NCBI RefSeq assembly: GCF_027595985.1
Contig: NC_073305.1
Location: forward strand, 81,400,474 to 81,464,473
Reading direction: 5' to 3'
Length of the DNA stretch: 64,000 nt
Source of the DNA: Sorex araneus
Lineage: Eukaryota > Chordata > Mammalia > Eulipotyphla > Soricidae
Part shown: positions 31,666-42,519 of the stretch, in pieces
Layout of the letters: each line of letters begins with the position of its first letter
How positions within the stretch are numbered: the first letter of the stretch is position 1
Notes under the pieces: generated by a model
What the model saw: only the letters and a program-made list of their open reading frames with translations
Databases searched by the model: none
What the model was told of the DNA's origin: nothing
Made by a program: the position numbers and the translations under genes

Positions 31666-32699
31666 AAAAAGATTATTTGCACATCCTCTGCGTTTTGCGC
31701 CAACGGCTTAGGGCATCTTTTTCAATGTGAGTTAGTAGTTTCCTAGGTATCAACTACTTTCATTGCGGGGGTGATTTCAATTCTGTTGTTTTGTTGTTTT
31801 ATCTCTTAAAGGAAAGTCCAACAAAAGGTGAAGCAAGAGAGCTGGGCGTGGGAGGTGGGGATGAGCAGGAATAATATCCGGAGGCACAGGGCATTCTCTC
31901 ACAGTCAGAAGTTGTCTGCCTCCTTACGCAAGGCCAGGTCAGCATGTCCCTCCGCTTCCACAGACCTGCCCTCTGGGCAGCTGGTTCTGTTTATTTCTCC
32001 AGGGTCTTTTGGATCACACTTTGACTGGCAGAGCCCACCTCTTTGCTTCACTGTGTGTCCAGAGGCTAGTCCTACCAGCTGGCCTCCCCAAGGGTTTACC
32101 ACGTGGGGGATAGGTGGAGGGGCAGTGGGGTGGGGAGTTGGGGGGGTTTGCAGGGAAACAGCTGCACGTTCAGTGGATTGATATAAAGGCCAGTCAGCCT
32201 GGTCACCATCCAAATTTGTGGATGCATCAGGAAAGGCACTCAAGACCAATCTATTTCATCCTTTTGAAGCTGCAGGGATGGAAATGGTGTTAAGAACTAT
32301 GCAAGGTGCTGATTTTGGTTCCTCAAATTCTAAAAGCTGGTCTTCAATGGGGAGGCAGGTTATTTTCCTGGGCTGCATTTACTTTTGCATTTGGTTTCCC
32401 TAAGTATGACTCTATTAGTGAGCAAGGAAAGAAAATGAACTGGAAGGAGCCCTCTGTTCTAGGACACCTCGGAAATTCGTCCTGTTCACTGAACCTCAAC
32501 GGTGGGGCATTTGCACTGCTCCCCAAGCCTCCACGATTCAGTCTAGCTTCTTTTTTCTCCTGCTAGGATCATCTTTTAAAAGGGTCAGGAGGTAGGGAGG
32601 ACTCGTGATTTTTTCTTTCTTTGGTTTCTATCATTTGGGGGGCCTTGATTTAACTATTATTCTACGTATACAGCCCCCTCGGCCTGTCACCTACCTACA

Positions 32700-32945
32700 A
32701 GCCCCTGCTTTGAGCTTGGGTCGGGAGCTGGACCCAGAGCTGCTGCCCACAACGGCCACGAGGTGGCATCGAGCCCCAGGAGAAGCGGGCGGGCTGCTGC
32801 GGGCGGGCGCGGGGCGCGGCGGCAGCTGTCACTCATTAGCCAGCTGGAGCTTCCTGTCGGGACAGCTGCGACAGCGCTCCCCCAGGCACGGGAAGCGCTC
32901 CCGGTTCCAGAAAAACAGCACATGAATGTCCGATTTTCCTCGGTT
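32700..32945. promoter_or_regulatory. Isolated CpG-rich block
   Basis: By hand I count 20 CpG dinucleotides in roughly 245 nt, densest at 32784-32820 (GCGGGCGGGCGCGGGG-type). The surrounding kilobases are AT-rich and CpG-poor. It lies in the gap between the two genes' 3' ends, so neither gene's promoter explains it. It may be an orphan CpG island, an enhancer or a noncoding-RNA promoter. ORFs through it are not convincing. Confidence 0.55.
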
Positions 32946-33198
32946 AATCAAAATCAAACACCTCTTCCCATCACTCCCGGGGGTAGGGGCTGGTGGGCAG
33001 GATGGAGGCAGGATGGTACCAATCAAAGAAGATCCTAGACTAACCCATTCTCTTCTCAGCTCCTGCCTCTGGTCACATCCGAACTTGCCTCTAACAGCAA
33101 GTAATTTCCCTGAGACTTGCCCAATCAGTTTCAGTTGGTTTTCATGCTGGGAAACAGAAAAAAAAAAGAGGCGTGCATACGTGTGCGTGCGTGTGCAG

Positions 33199-33200
<2 letters not shown>

Positions 33201-33236
<36 letters not shown>
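33201..33236 (+). repeat. (GT)n microsatellite
   Basis: 18 uninterrupted GT units, preceded by GTGCGTGCGTGTGC. Confidence 0.97.
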
Positions 33237-33239
<3 letters not shown>

Positions 33240-33403
33240 TGTAAAATTCCGTCCTTTTCGGGTTTTAACAGTCACCCAGTATACTTTGTTTGGAACTTGG
33301 CTCTACATTAAAGACAAAGCCTTGGGCGGTGAGTTGGCGCACGTATTCTCTACTTCCAGCCCATTTTGCTTACGGAGAGCCCTACTCTTTGGCTCAAAGC
33401 TTC

Positions 33404-33646
33404 TTAGTAGCACTGTAGCGCTGTCCTCCCGTTGCTCATTGATTTGCTGGAGCGGGCACCAATAACGTCTCCATTGTGAGACTTGTTACTGTTTTTGGCA
33501 TATCAAATACGCCTTGGGGAGCTTGCCACACTCTGCTGGGATACTCTCAGTAGCTTGCTGGGCTCTTTGAGAGGGGCGGGGGAATCAAACCCTGGTCAGC
33601 CGCATGCAAGGCAAACACCCTACCTGCTGTGCTATCGCTCCAGCCC
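33404..33646 (-). repeat. SOR-like SINE, ACAGTG-tail family
   Basis: Reverse copy GCACTGTAGCGCTGTCCTCC to GCTATCGCTCCAGCCC. Confidence 0.87.
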
Positions 33647-33694
33647 AAAATAAGGGATAACCATGAAATTATTTAAAAGGAGGAAATGGAGGGG

Positions 33695-33805
33695 GAGAGG
33701 GATAGGGAACAAGTGGAATGATAGCACACAGGGCTTTGGTTGGAGGGGCCCCAAGTTCCATCCCCAGAACCCAATGCCCCATAGCACTGAGGGGGGGTGG
33801 GGATC
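33695..33805 (+). repeat. Diverged SINE head fragment (tentative)
   Basis: GGAATGATAGCACACAGGGC and GTTCCATCCCCAGAACCC resemble the tRNA-like head. Confidence 0.5.
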
Positions 33806-34032
33806 CCATATCAATTTTTAACTTTCTAAAAATTAGTCAGAATGACAGCCCTTAAATGACAGGAAGGAGAACATGTCCATCGACCCATGACATGGTATTT
33901 GAAGATAAGTAAAGGGGTGCCTGGTAAGCTTCAGTAAATGCTCCTCACTTTCCTCCATTCTTCTATTCTCTTCAGAGTTGCTGTGAGCAGAAGCCTGATG
34001 AAAATGATTCGTGGGTAAAATGTACCAGAGCA

Positions 34033-34213
34033 TGGGGCCGGAGCGATAGCACAGCGGGTAGGGCGTTTGCCTTGCACGCGGCCGACCCGGGTTCGATCCC
34101 CGGCATCCCATATGGTCCCCCAAGCACTGCCAGGAGTAATTCCTGAGTGCAGAGCCAGGAGTAACCCCTGAGCATCGCTGGGTGTGACCCAAAAAGCAAA
34201 AAAAAAAAAAAAA
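34033..34213 (+). repeat. SOR-like SINE, A-tail family, young full-length copy
   Basis: Best-preserved A-tail copy: GGAGCGATAGCACAGCGG, CCGGGTTCGATCCCCGGCAT, ending in a pure A run. Flanked by GTACCAGAGCA at 34022-34032 and 34214-34224. Confidence 0.93.
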
Positions 34214-34224
34214 GTACCAGAGCA

Positions 34225-35090
34225 GTGATTTTCCACTGGGGGCCATATGGCTCCCTAGGGTCCCTAAGGATATTCAAGTAGGGGAGGGGGGATGAAAATG
34301 GTATCAATGGAAAGCCAGAGTAGCAGTCTAACTGGTAAGACATGGGAAGGGTGGGCCCAGGAAGGATACAAGCTTGCCAGGGAGGGTCACAGTCAGATAA
34401 AGGTGGAGAGGCCTTGTCCTAGAGATAAACATCCATTATTGTCAAGGTTCTTGCAGTCAGAAGAAGGGCTGGGTCCACTATAGGTCGGACATGGAGGTCA
34501 GTTCCATGCTTTTATTGTGGACACTACTTGGCTTCTGCCGAGATGGAGGGTCCGCCACAGTGGGGTTCTGTGGCCTTTGAATGTTGCTGATTCTGGCTGC
34601 GCTAGACCCAAGGGGTATCTGGAAGTCAGCCTTGTGAATCCATTGAATGTCAGGAAATACACTCCAGAGCAGACCCCTGCTGGGAAGCCTCATCACAACT
34701 GTGAGAATTTACACTTCCCAACTCCCTCCTCCAGGCTCATCTGATCTCCAGGCTTGAGTCTAAGAGTCCCCAGAGGAGGGCAGCCTGAAGCTAGTTGTCA
34801 GGGACCCCTCCTTCTTTTCAAGGGGTTCTGGAGGTGCCTGCAGTTGCAGAAAAGGCCTGGCCTCTGATGGTTCTCTCACTAGCCTTGGGTAAGGGGGTCC
34901 GCTAAGCGCTCTGGTAGACTGCATGCATGTGTGAGGGACTGCATCATTTCCTCCTATGTGTCACTGAACTGTGAGGAAAGAAAGGGGGTGGGCTCTTCTG
35001 GGAAGAGCAAGGATGCAAGGATGTTTTGGGGCAGTGTTGTTTACTGTCAGTCCATCTGCTACGTGTTTTGGTGACTTGTAAGGAAAGTCC
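34225..35090 (+). other. Intergenic, nothing recognised
   Basis: Unique-looking, somewhat GC-richer sequence without recognised elements. Confidence 0.4.
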
Positions 35091-35091
35091 A

Positions 35092-35240
35092 GTTAGAGAG
35101 ATAGTACGGGGTGGGGGAGAAGGGGGAGGTGTTCGCCTTTCTCATGCACATTACATTCCTGCCCTGCATATGGTTCCCTGAGCACCACTAGATTTCAGCC
35201 CCGAGCACCACTGGGTGTGGTCTCCCCCACTATTACCCCA
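35092..35240 (+). repeat. SOR-like SINE, A-tail family, diverged
   Basis: GCATATGGTTCCCTGAGCAC and CGAGCACCACTGGGTGTGG are the family body. Confidence 0.65.
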
Positions 35241-35275
35241 TCCTGACTGAGTCATTTTCCCCCCATAATATTAGC

Positions 35276-35507
35276 ACTGTCGTCCCATTGCTCATCGATT
35301 TGCTCAAGCGGGTACCAGTAATGTCTCCATTGTGAGACTTGTTGTTACTGCTTTTGGCATATTGAGTATGCCATGGGTAGCTTGCCAGGCTCTGCAGGGC
35401 GGGATATTCTCAGTAGCTTGCCAGGCTGTTCAAGGGGGACAGAGGAATCGAACCCGGGTTAGCTGTGTGCAAGGCAAACGCCCTACCCACTGTGCTATTG
35501 TTTCAGT
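35276..35507 (-). repeat. SOR-like SINE, ACAGTG-tail family, full length
   Basis: Reverse copy with a perfect 17-nt duplication, CCCCCCATAATATTAGC, at 35259-35275 and 35508-35524. Confidence 0.93.
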
Positions 35508-35524
35508 CCCCCCATAATATTAGC

Positions 35525-36470
35525 TTTTAAAAAGCTTATATATTCATCATTTTTAGTGCTGTTTCTCTCTTGATACCCAGTGAACTTTTGCCTTCCTGCC
35601 TTCCCCCCCCCCCCACCCAGTAATCCAGCACAGCATGTCCCACCTCAGAGCACCCCTGGATTCTCTGGGGCTTGAGACTTCCCCGCATATTTCAGTTCTG
35701 ATCAGCTTCTCTCTACATTGCAAAGAGATATTGGAACAGATCCTTCATTTGCATCATGCGTGGGAGCTCACACAGTATGTTCATATGAACTATGTTCTTT
35801 TCAGACTAACCATAGCTTAGAGAGGTCATGAGAATGAGCCCCAGTTTTCCAATGAGCAAACCCTGGAGCAGAGAGGCTGTTCGTGAAGCTCCCAGAGGGT
35901 GAAGGATAACTCATCTTTTTTGTGCCGGGAGACTTGTTTTTTCTGTTGCATTTATACAACAACTTGGCAGGCTTTAAGACTGATGGGGACCCCAGACAAA
36001 CTCCATTGTCCTGGGGACCCTGTGAGGCTGTAGTTTTCTGAGGCAAATGGTTTGTGCGTCACAGCAATCTCCAAGCAGTTATCAAGGTTAGCTGCTGTAT
36101 GGAAAACAGATACTGGTGGTGGCGTGAGGGGGTGGGGCGGGGTGTGTGTGGCGGTATCGACTATTTCTGACCCCCTGTAAGTGCAGAACTTCTGCTTTTA
36201 CTAGGCCAGGCTGTGTGGGACAGCTCTTGCTTGGATTCCATTTCCTATTCTGCTTGTCAGGATATGAGAGGCAGTGGAGGGAAATAGCAGGATTCATTTG
36301 TCATGGGTTTCATGCTCTAAAGTGGTGATGTCTGGGAAAGAAGTCTCTAGATTTATGTGACCATGGGGCACTTGGAACATTGCTGGGGCAATTGAGGACT
36401 GCTCATTGTGTCATGTGTTGTAAAAAACTATGCACTCACAAAATAATGTTAGCGTTCTCAAGTTTATGCA
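35525..36470 (+). other. Intergenic, nothing firm
   Basis: A C-run near 35605-35616 and a weak MIR-like phrase near 35840-35880. No gene signal. Confidence 0.35.
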
Positions 36471-36474
36471 CAGT

Positions 36475-36722
36475 CTACATTGATAGCACAGCGGATAAGG
36501 CATTTACCTTGCATGCAGCAGACCTGGGTTTGATTCCTCCGTCCCTCACAGAGAGCCTGGAAAGCTTCCAAGAGTATCTCGCCACCCGCACGGCAGAGCC
36601 TGGCAAGCTACCCGTGGTGTATTCAATATGCCAAAAACAGTAAAAACAAAGTCCCACAATAGAGACATTACTGGTGCCTGCTCGAGCAAATCGATGAGCA
36701 ACAGGATTACAGTGACAGTGAC
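36475..36722 (+). repeat. SOR-like SINE, ACAGTG-tail family
   Basis: Forward copy, TTGATAGCACAGCGGATAAG to ACAGGATTACAGTGACAGTG. Confidence 0.87.
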
Positions 36723-36724
36723 AT

Positions 36725-37590
36725 TTTAAAATGATAACAAGGAAGGTACATTGGGTTTAAAAAAATGTTACTAAGTTAATTTTACCCATTTGCTTCTTTT
36801 AAGATGACTGCCAAAGACCTTTAAATCGCCAGAGTCCTCCTGTAGGTCTGCTAGACAACCAAGCTCTTAAATCCTTACCAGAGAGTTTAAAGAAAGTAGC
36901 ATTCATCTGCCATAATGTATTCATCGGAAAACGTACTTTTTCCTTTATTGTTTATTTGAGTAAAGTCTTTGCTTTAAAAAGTGGCAATCTGATATCAGTC
37001 TGGAGGGACCCTGAGAAAAGGACACTGTTAAGTCATGCCTTTGGAACTTGTACATGACTTTGGAACTACAGGAACTGTGTGACAACAAAGGCAGTAGTTT
37101 GAGGCCTCTAAGTGGGTGATAATGCTTTGTGATAGTATAGGAAATATGGTACCATGTTGAGAAAAAAAAATCAGAATTCATGGGGCTTGTTTCCAGCTTA
37201 CAATGAACATTCCAATCCAGCCTCATTAGAATAGACATTTGTTTGATTCCCAAATAGTTTGGTCCTGGAAGCTTTACATACCTGTTTGAACCCTATGTAA
37301 ACTTCTGGGCTCTGTGTATTTCACAGGATGGTGTGTGGTATAAAGAAAGAACAGTCCTGTCAGCCAAAGGAGCCCAGCTGTGAGGTTCTAAGAAAACACT
37401 CCTGCCTCCACCCTCACAAATATGGGTGGGGCTAATCACTAGAAAATTTGATTAGTTTCTAATTGACCTGGGAAAAATATGAAATAGCAGAAATAGCCTA
37501 TTGAAAAAGATCAGATAATTTATAAAATGGAAGTTTTATGTGGTTGAAATCCGAAGTATCTCTCTGAAGAAAAAACATTTATTCCAATAC
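36725..37590 (+). other. Intergenic, nothing recognised
   Basis: No named element. Confidence 0.4.
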
Positions 37591-37594
37591 ACAT

Positions 37595-38112
37595 GAATCT
37601 CTATTTTCATTGTAGCTTTCTTCACAATAGCCAAGACACCAAAACAGCCTAACTGAGAGAAATAGCTGAATAGGATGTGATATAAACATCACAGAATGCT
37701 ATTCAGTCTGAAGAAACAAAAGGATGAAATTTTGCATTGTGACAATATGGATGAAACTAGAGGGGTCATTTAAGTAAATCAAAAGGAGAAAGACAAAATG
37801 CCAGACTCTATCAGTCCTATGTGAAATATAAAGAAACAAAGAAAATTATAAAACAAAAAAGACCTTTAGATACAAAATGATGGTTAACAGTGAGGAAGTT
37901 GGTTGAATATGTATGTTGCAGAGGACTTGTGGGTAGGAAGAATAGCTATAAATGGTTGACTAGATATTTGGTGAAGGTTATTAGAGATTGTTGATGGGCA
38001 CTTTAAGACATTTGAAAAGGTATGAACCTACACTTTACTCTTGAAATGTCTACACTGTACTCTTGAAATGTATTCATTAGCTAATGTTATCTCAAATTTT
38101 TAAAAAAAACAG
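37595..38112 (+). mobile_element. L1 ORF2 end and 3' UTR remnant
   Basis: CTTTCTTCACAATAGCCAAG, GAATGCTATTCAGTCTGAAG and GACAATATGGATGAAACTAG are the typical end of L1 ORF2 and 3' UTR start. An A-run closes it. Confidence 0.8.
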
Positions 38113-38564
38113 AAAGAAAGCTTTAGGAGATCTTATGTATTTTATTGTTATAAACACGGAAAAGAAATAGCTGTATATTGCCATTCTACTAAGACATGAT
38201 TCAAACTTCAAAGTCATAATTTTATAAGCCTATAGAACCAGTGCTAACATCTTTTAAATGACGAGACACCATTCCACTGACTTTGTGAAAATATGCAAGG
38301 AAGATATACCCTTGGTAACCCCCTCCTTAATTTGGACATACAAAGATTCAAGCTTCTATCGTGCTGGTTGCCCATCTTGTTGTGGAGTGCAGAGCCCCAT
38401 TTGACCTCACCTGCTGCAGAACACATGTTTGACTCTTCATCGCATCTCTGTGGCCACACTCACTGCCCTTTGTCTTCCCCAATGGCTGTGACTTTCTGTT
38501 CCACCATCTTAGAATAACTGCACCCTGCCTCTGCACCTACTGTTTGCTATAATCCTTCTCATAT

Positions 38565-38742
38565 GATCACTGTATCACTGTATCACTGTCATCTCGTTGC
38601 TTATTGATTTGCTCGAGCAGACACCAGTAATGTCTCTATTGTGAGCTTGTTGTTACTGTTTTTGGCATATCAAATATGCTATGGGTGGCTTGCCAGGCTC
38701 TGCCGTGTGGGCGAGATACTCTCGGGAGCTTGCCGGGCTCTC
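38565..38742 (-). repeat. SOR-like SINE, 5'-truncated
   Basis: Reverse 3' part, ATCACTGTATCACTGTATCA to CTTGCCGGGCTCTC; the tRNA-like head is missing. Confidence 0.85.
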
Positions 38743-38929
38743 ATGTGATATTTTTTAAAAATTTGAGTACAGATCTTGAGGTTTTCTACATAAACCATAA
38801 AAGACTGTATCTTCCCAGAGTCTTCTTTGGTTTTCTCAACAGCCTACATCCTGAAATATCCCATGGACCTTTATTCAACTCTTTACATGTTATTTATTTC
38901 CAAATAAATAAAAATAAATGGAGAGAAGG

Positions 38930-39300
38930 TATATACAGTATGAAAAATGTGATGCCAATCCAATGTTAATTGCAGTATTATTTACAATTGCTAGGTATGG
39001 AAGCAACCAAAGTGTCTATTGATAAATGACTAAGTGGAGGAAATGTGGAACAATGGAACACTATTCAGATATTTAAAAAGAAATTATTTTTATTCCATTT
39101 GCAACAAAATGGAACCAGCTGGAGGGAATTATGGGAAGTGAAATAAGTCAGAAGGAGAGGGCAAATGTTGGGTGACTTTACCCACATGCAAACAATATAA
39201 GAGTGTACAACTGGTGAACACACACAGCAAAATAGAGAAACCAGAGGACATAGGTAATAGAACTAAAGTTGGCTGGAGAGAAGGTAGATGTGGGTGAAAA
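38930..39300 (+). mobile_element. L1 3' end remnant
   Basis: GCAGTATTATTTACAATTGC, TGGAACACTATTCAGATATT and GGGAAGTGAAATAAGTCAGA match the L1 3' region, more diverged than at 37595. Confidence 0.78.
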
Positions 39301-39339
39301 TATTAAAATTATGTATTCATTATTTAATATTACTTAATA

Positions 39340-39512
39340 TATTTTTTGTTTGGGGATCACACCTAGTGGTTCTTAGGACTTGGTCCTGGTTCTGTGCTCA
39401 GGGATCATTCCTGGTAGTGTTTGAGGGACCATAGGGGATGCCAGGGGTCAAACCCTAGTCCGTGCCTGTAAGGAAAACATCCTACCCACTGTATTATCTC
39501 TTTATTTAATGT
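39340..39512 (-). repeat. SOR-like SINE, A-tail family
   Basis: GGGATCACACCTAGTGG, GTGCTCAGGGATCATTCC and CATCCTACCCACTGTATTAT in order. Confidence 0.78.
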
Positions 39513-39514
39513 AA

Positions 39515-41499
39515 TTTTAAAAATAGAAATAGGGAAAAAGACAGATACATGAATCACTCAAGAAAGGTGTTATACCAGACTCACAACATTCCCAGGGACT
39601 ATTTCTGTAGTTTATATTAATCACTTTTTTTTAATGCTGCAACCTTATAGCCTCAGAGTATGAGCATACATCTCTTTGCAAGAATCTTACTTAATAGACA
39701 ATCTTTCGTGCAAGAAAATTTTGGTCTCTGGCAATGACATTCACACAACGTCAGCAACATTGGGGAGTGTTGGACTCTATGATCTCGTAGCTTTCTCTGC
39801 ACCAACAAGAGATCCCAGGTTGATCCTTTCTCCTCTGTCCCTCCTCTGTCCCATAACAGAAATATTATACTGCCTTATGATCATTGTTGGTGAGCCTCTG
39901 AGCCAAGCACAACCCTGTGTTCATAAAATTTACAAGGTTACTGACTGCTTTCTATAATTTTTAAGTTTACTGCTTATTTTAGAATATTCGTGGCAAAAAA
40001 CAAAAACAATCAGTGACTCAACTCTGTATCTTGAAGTTGGGTGGAAAAGAGTTAATTCTTTTCTTTATATTTTGTTTTCTGGAATTTAGATCCCAGGTTA
40101 TAGCTTGGATGGTGGGAAATACACATTCATGAGGGTGTGTGTGGCTGTGATGGGGGAGGGGGGTGCATCATGCCATGCATGCTATAGGAATGTAAGGGAA
40201 TGTAGGCAGGACAGGTCCATATCTCATGTAATCCTGCTGAAAGTTCCTGTCATTACTGAGGGAGCAGTAAACACAATTCCTGAGGAATTCCTACGGAAGT
40301 GGGTGGAAGTCCAGTACTTCTTGTCCCATTGTGTTTCTGAATATGGAGAGCCACACCTTCTCCTGAGTGCAGTGCTTTCCTTGGCTGACCAGAACAAGAG
40401 GACCATCCTAACACTATACCTCATATAACCCTGCCTCCATCTTTTCGGATTTAATGGCAACAGCCAAAACAGACAGAGTCATGATTTCTCTGATTTTTTT
40501 TCATTTCCCCCTTAATACCTGCTCATTGACTAGCTCCTCCACTTTTCCTCTGACACTGTCTTCTCAGTACTCAGCCCTGGCCCAAATGTATTCTATTTTG
40601 GGCAATTTTACTGGCCAGGAATTCTTTCCATAAAGACCCTTAAATCATCAACTATTCAGTTTGATTGTGGTGTAACAATGTTCAGGCACATGTAGGATTC
40701 AATCTTTTGTGACATTTGTGAATGTCATAACCAAGAGGTCATTTACTGTCCATATTTTACAGTTTCTGTTTTCCCCACAAGACTGAAGAAAAGAGAAACC
40801 GGATGTAGATTTTAAAGCTACTAACAAAAGGAACATGTTTTAAAGAATTAAAATATTTTGAGAAAATGCTTTGGAACTCAGTAAATGGATGACTGCCGGG
40901 ACTCTGCTTCTTTGGTCCAATCTTTCTGATATCTGGACCCATTTAGTTTTTTAGTTCTTTGGATGCAAAGCCCATATTTCTGAAGTGGCCCTTTATGGCT
41001 TTTCTCTCTTGTTGCCTCCTTAGGATTAGACCTATTCAGAATGTATGATTGTTGTAGCTATAGCACATGATAAACTTTACTATGGATGCAATTTTAATAA
41101 ATACTTGTATTTAATGAAGTGCACGCACATGAAATTCACAATCAGATCCTCAAGAATTTGATTCCCTACCATCAAATGTTATTAAGAGCATAAACTAGCT
41201 GGCTATGGAACTTCTTTCTGGAAGATTTCCAAGTGGTTGGAATAAACACAAATTATACCATTAATACTTGCAAATGTGTATTGGTTTGGGAACCTGAGGA
41301 CTAAAAGAACTAACATATTTTAAAAAACTATACAACACACCAGAAGCACTAAATCCACATTAACAATAACAAGAATAACATATAAGGCTATATGATCATC
41401 AAAGTGGATTCTATAATGCATAGTGAAGTACCTGGTTAAAGCTGTTAAAAATAATAGGTGACAGTTGGAGTCTGGTTTCAGTACAATATATCAAACCTG
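39515..41499 (+). other. Intergenic before ADGRF5 3' end, nothing recognised
   Basis: Several short open frames exist, none with domain-like residues. Part may belong to the ADGRF5 3' UTR. Confidence 0.35.
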
Positions 41500-41554
41500 G
41501 CAATTAATAGATATAAAAATATGCATTATTTATTTTCCAAGTGTGGTACAAACC

Positions 41555-41745
41555 AAACTACAAGATTTTTCTGATAAACTCTAAAAAAATATTATCAGCA
41601 CTTGGATCTGCTGAAGGGGGCTTATCATCCGTCTTCACACTGGCCCCATTGAACTTGACCTTAACGTGCAAAAGTAATGCAGCTGTTTTTAATATCAGCA
41701 CAATCATGGTTTCCTCCAGGTATTTCTTGTAAATATTATTACTCA
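41555..41745 (-). pseudogene. Possible transposase-like coding remnant (Tigger-like?)
   Basis: Reverse frame reads LLLHVKVKFNGASVKTDD, then SADPSADNIFLEFIRKIL. The H-x-K-V-x-G-x-A-S and SAD...FLEFI pattern faintly recalls Tigger-type transposases. It is short, broken and uncertain. Confidence 0.25.
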
Positions 41746-41781
41746 CCTGCTGGTGTCATTTCTTTATTTTTTTCTGCCTTC

Positions 41782-41872
41782 TTCTCTCTGTCTCTTTGTC
41801 TCTGTCTCTGTCTCTCTCCTTCTATCTCTCTTGCTTTGTCTCTCGCTCTCTCCTTTTCTCTCTCTCCTAAAC
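41782..41872 (+). repeat. (CT)n-rich simple repeat
   Basis: About 90 nt of CTCTGTCT-type units, probably within the ADGRF5 3' UTR or just beyond it. Confidence 0.9.
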
Positions 41873-42439
41873 TTTCCCTATGGGAAGGTTGTAATTTTAA
41901 ACCAGTTTGAAATCATCAGTGTTGCGTATTGAGTAATTATATTAGCTCATTACAACAGAAATATAAAAACGTGGTCCATTAATGTTAGAGTTCTCTATTT
42001 TTCCTCCTATATCTTTCCTTTCTTTCTTTTCTGTTTTACCTTCAAGAAGTCACAGAAGTATTTTCTAGCCTTTAGCCTTTAACTTATTTTAATCAAAGCT
42101 TATCTTTGTGCCCAATGTATAAAAAGGTGAAATGTCTCTTCAAAATTCTATTTTACAATATAGACAGAGAAGTTGGGCCCAAGGGGACATGGAACTTCAC
42201 TTAAATACTATACACATTTGGTATTACACAGGGGATGGGATAGGACAGCAAAAATAAAAGTAAAAATTGCATTTAGTCTGTCTTTACAAAAGAAATCTCT
42301 TCTCCAAGGAAAAGGTCTTTTCAGCATCTGCTCCCAGAAGCTTGCTGAGAAATTACTTCAACCATCGCTTTGAAAAAATCTCTTTTTCAGAGAACATCCA
42401 CTGGTCCCAAAAGGTCACGTGGGTAGGATTTTCCTGTTT

Positions 42440-42519
42440 TCAGTTGAGCAACGAATAAGCACTGGATGTGTTTTCTACGGATGAGCTAGTCGTTTCTGGG
42501 CTAGAAACATTGTAGGTTC
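42440..42519 (-). CDS. ADGRF5: ADGRF5 terminal coding exon
   Basis: 80-nt coding part after TTTTTCAG, encoding TYNVSSPETTSSSVENTSSA then YSLLN and TGA (plus-strand 42440-42442). The 3' UTR continues to lower coordinates. Confidence 0.95.

Larger units (their letters stand above)
41500..42439 (-). other. ADGRF5: ADGRF5 3' UTR (extent uncertain)
   Basis: Sequence after the ADGRF5 stop. Minus-strand AATAAA hexamers occur at 41763-41768 and 41529-41534, either of which could end the transcript. Real length is not decidable from sequence. A CT-rich repeat and a possible transposon remnant lie within it. Confidence 0.4.

Noticed and set aside
32605..33465. Long open frames across the CpG-rich block
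   Set aside because: GC-rich DNA has few stops. The frames run into the (GT)n repeat and contain no recognisable domain.
40105..40428. 107-codon open frame between the genes
   Set aside because: No domain-like residues, no splice partners and no start context. A frame of this length is expected by chance.
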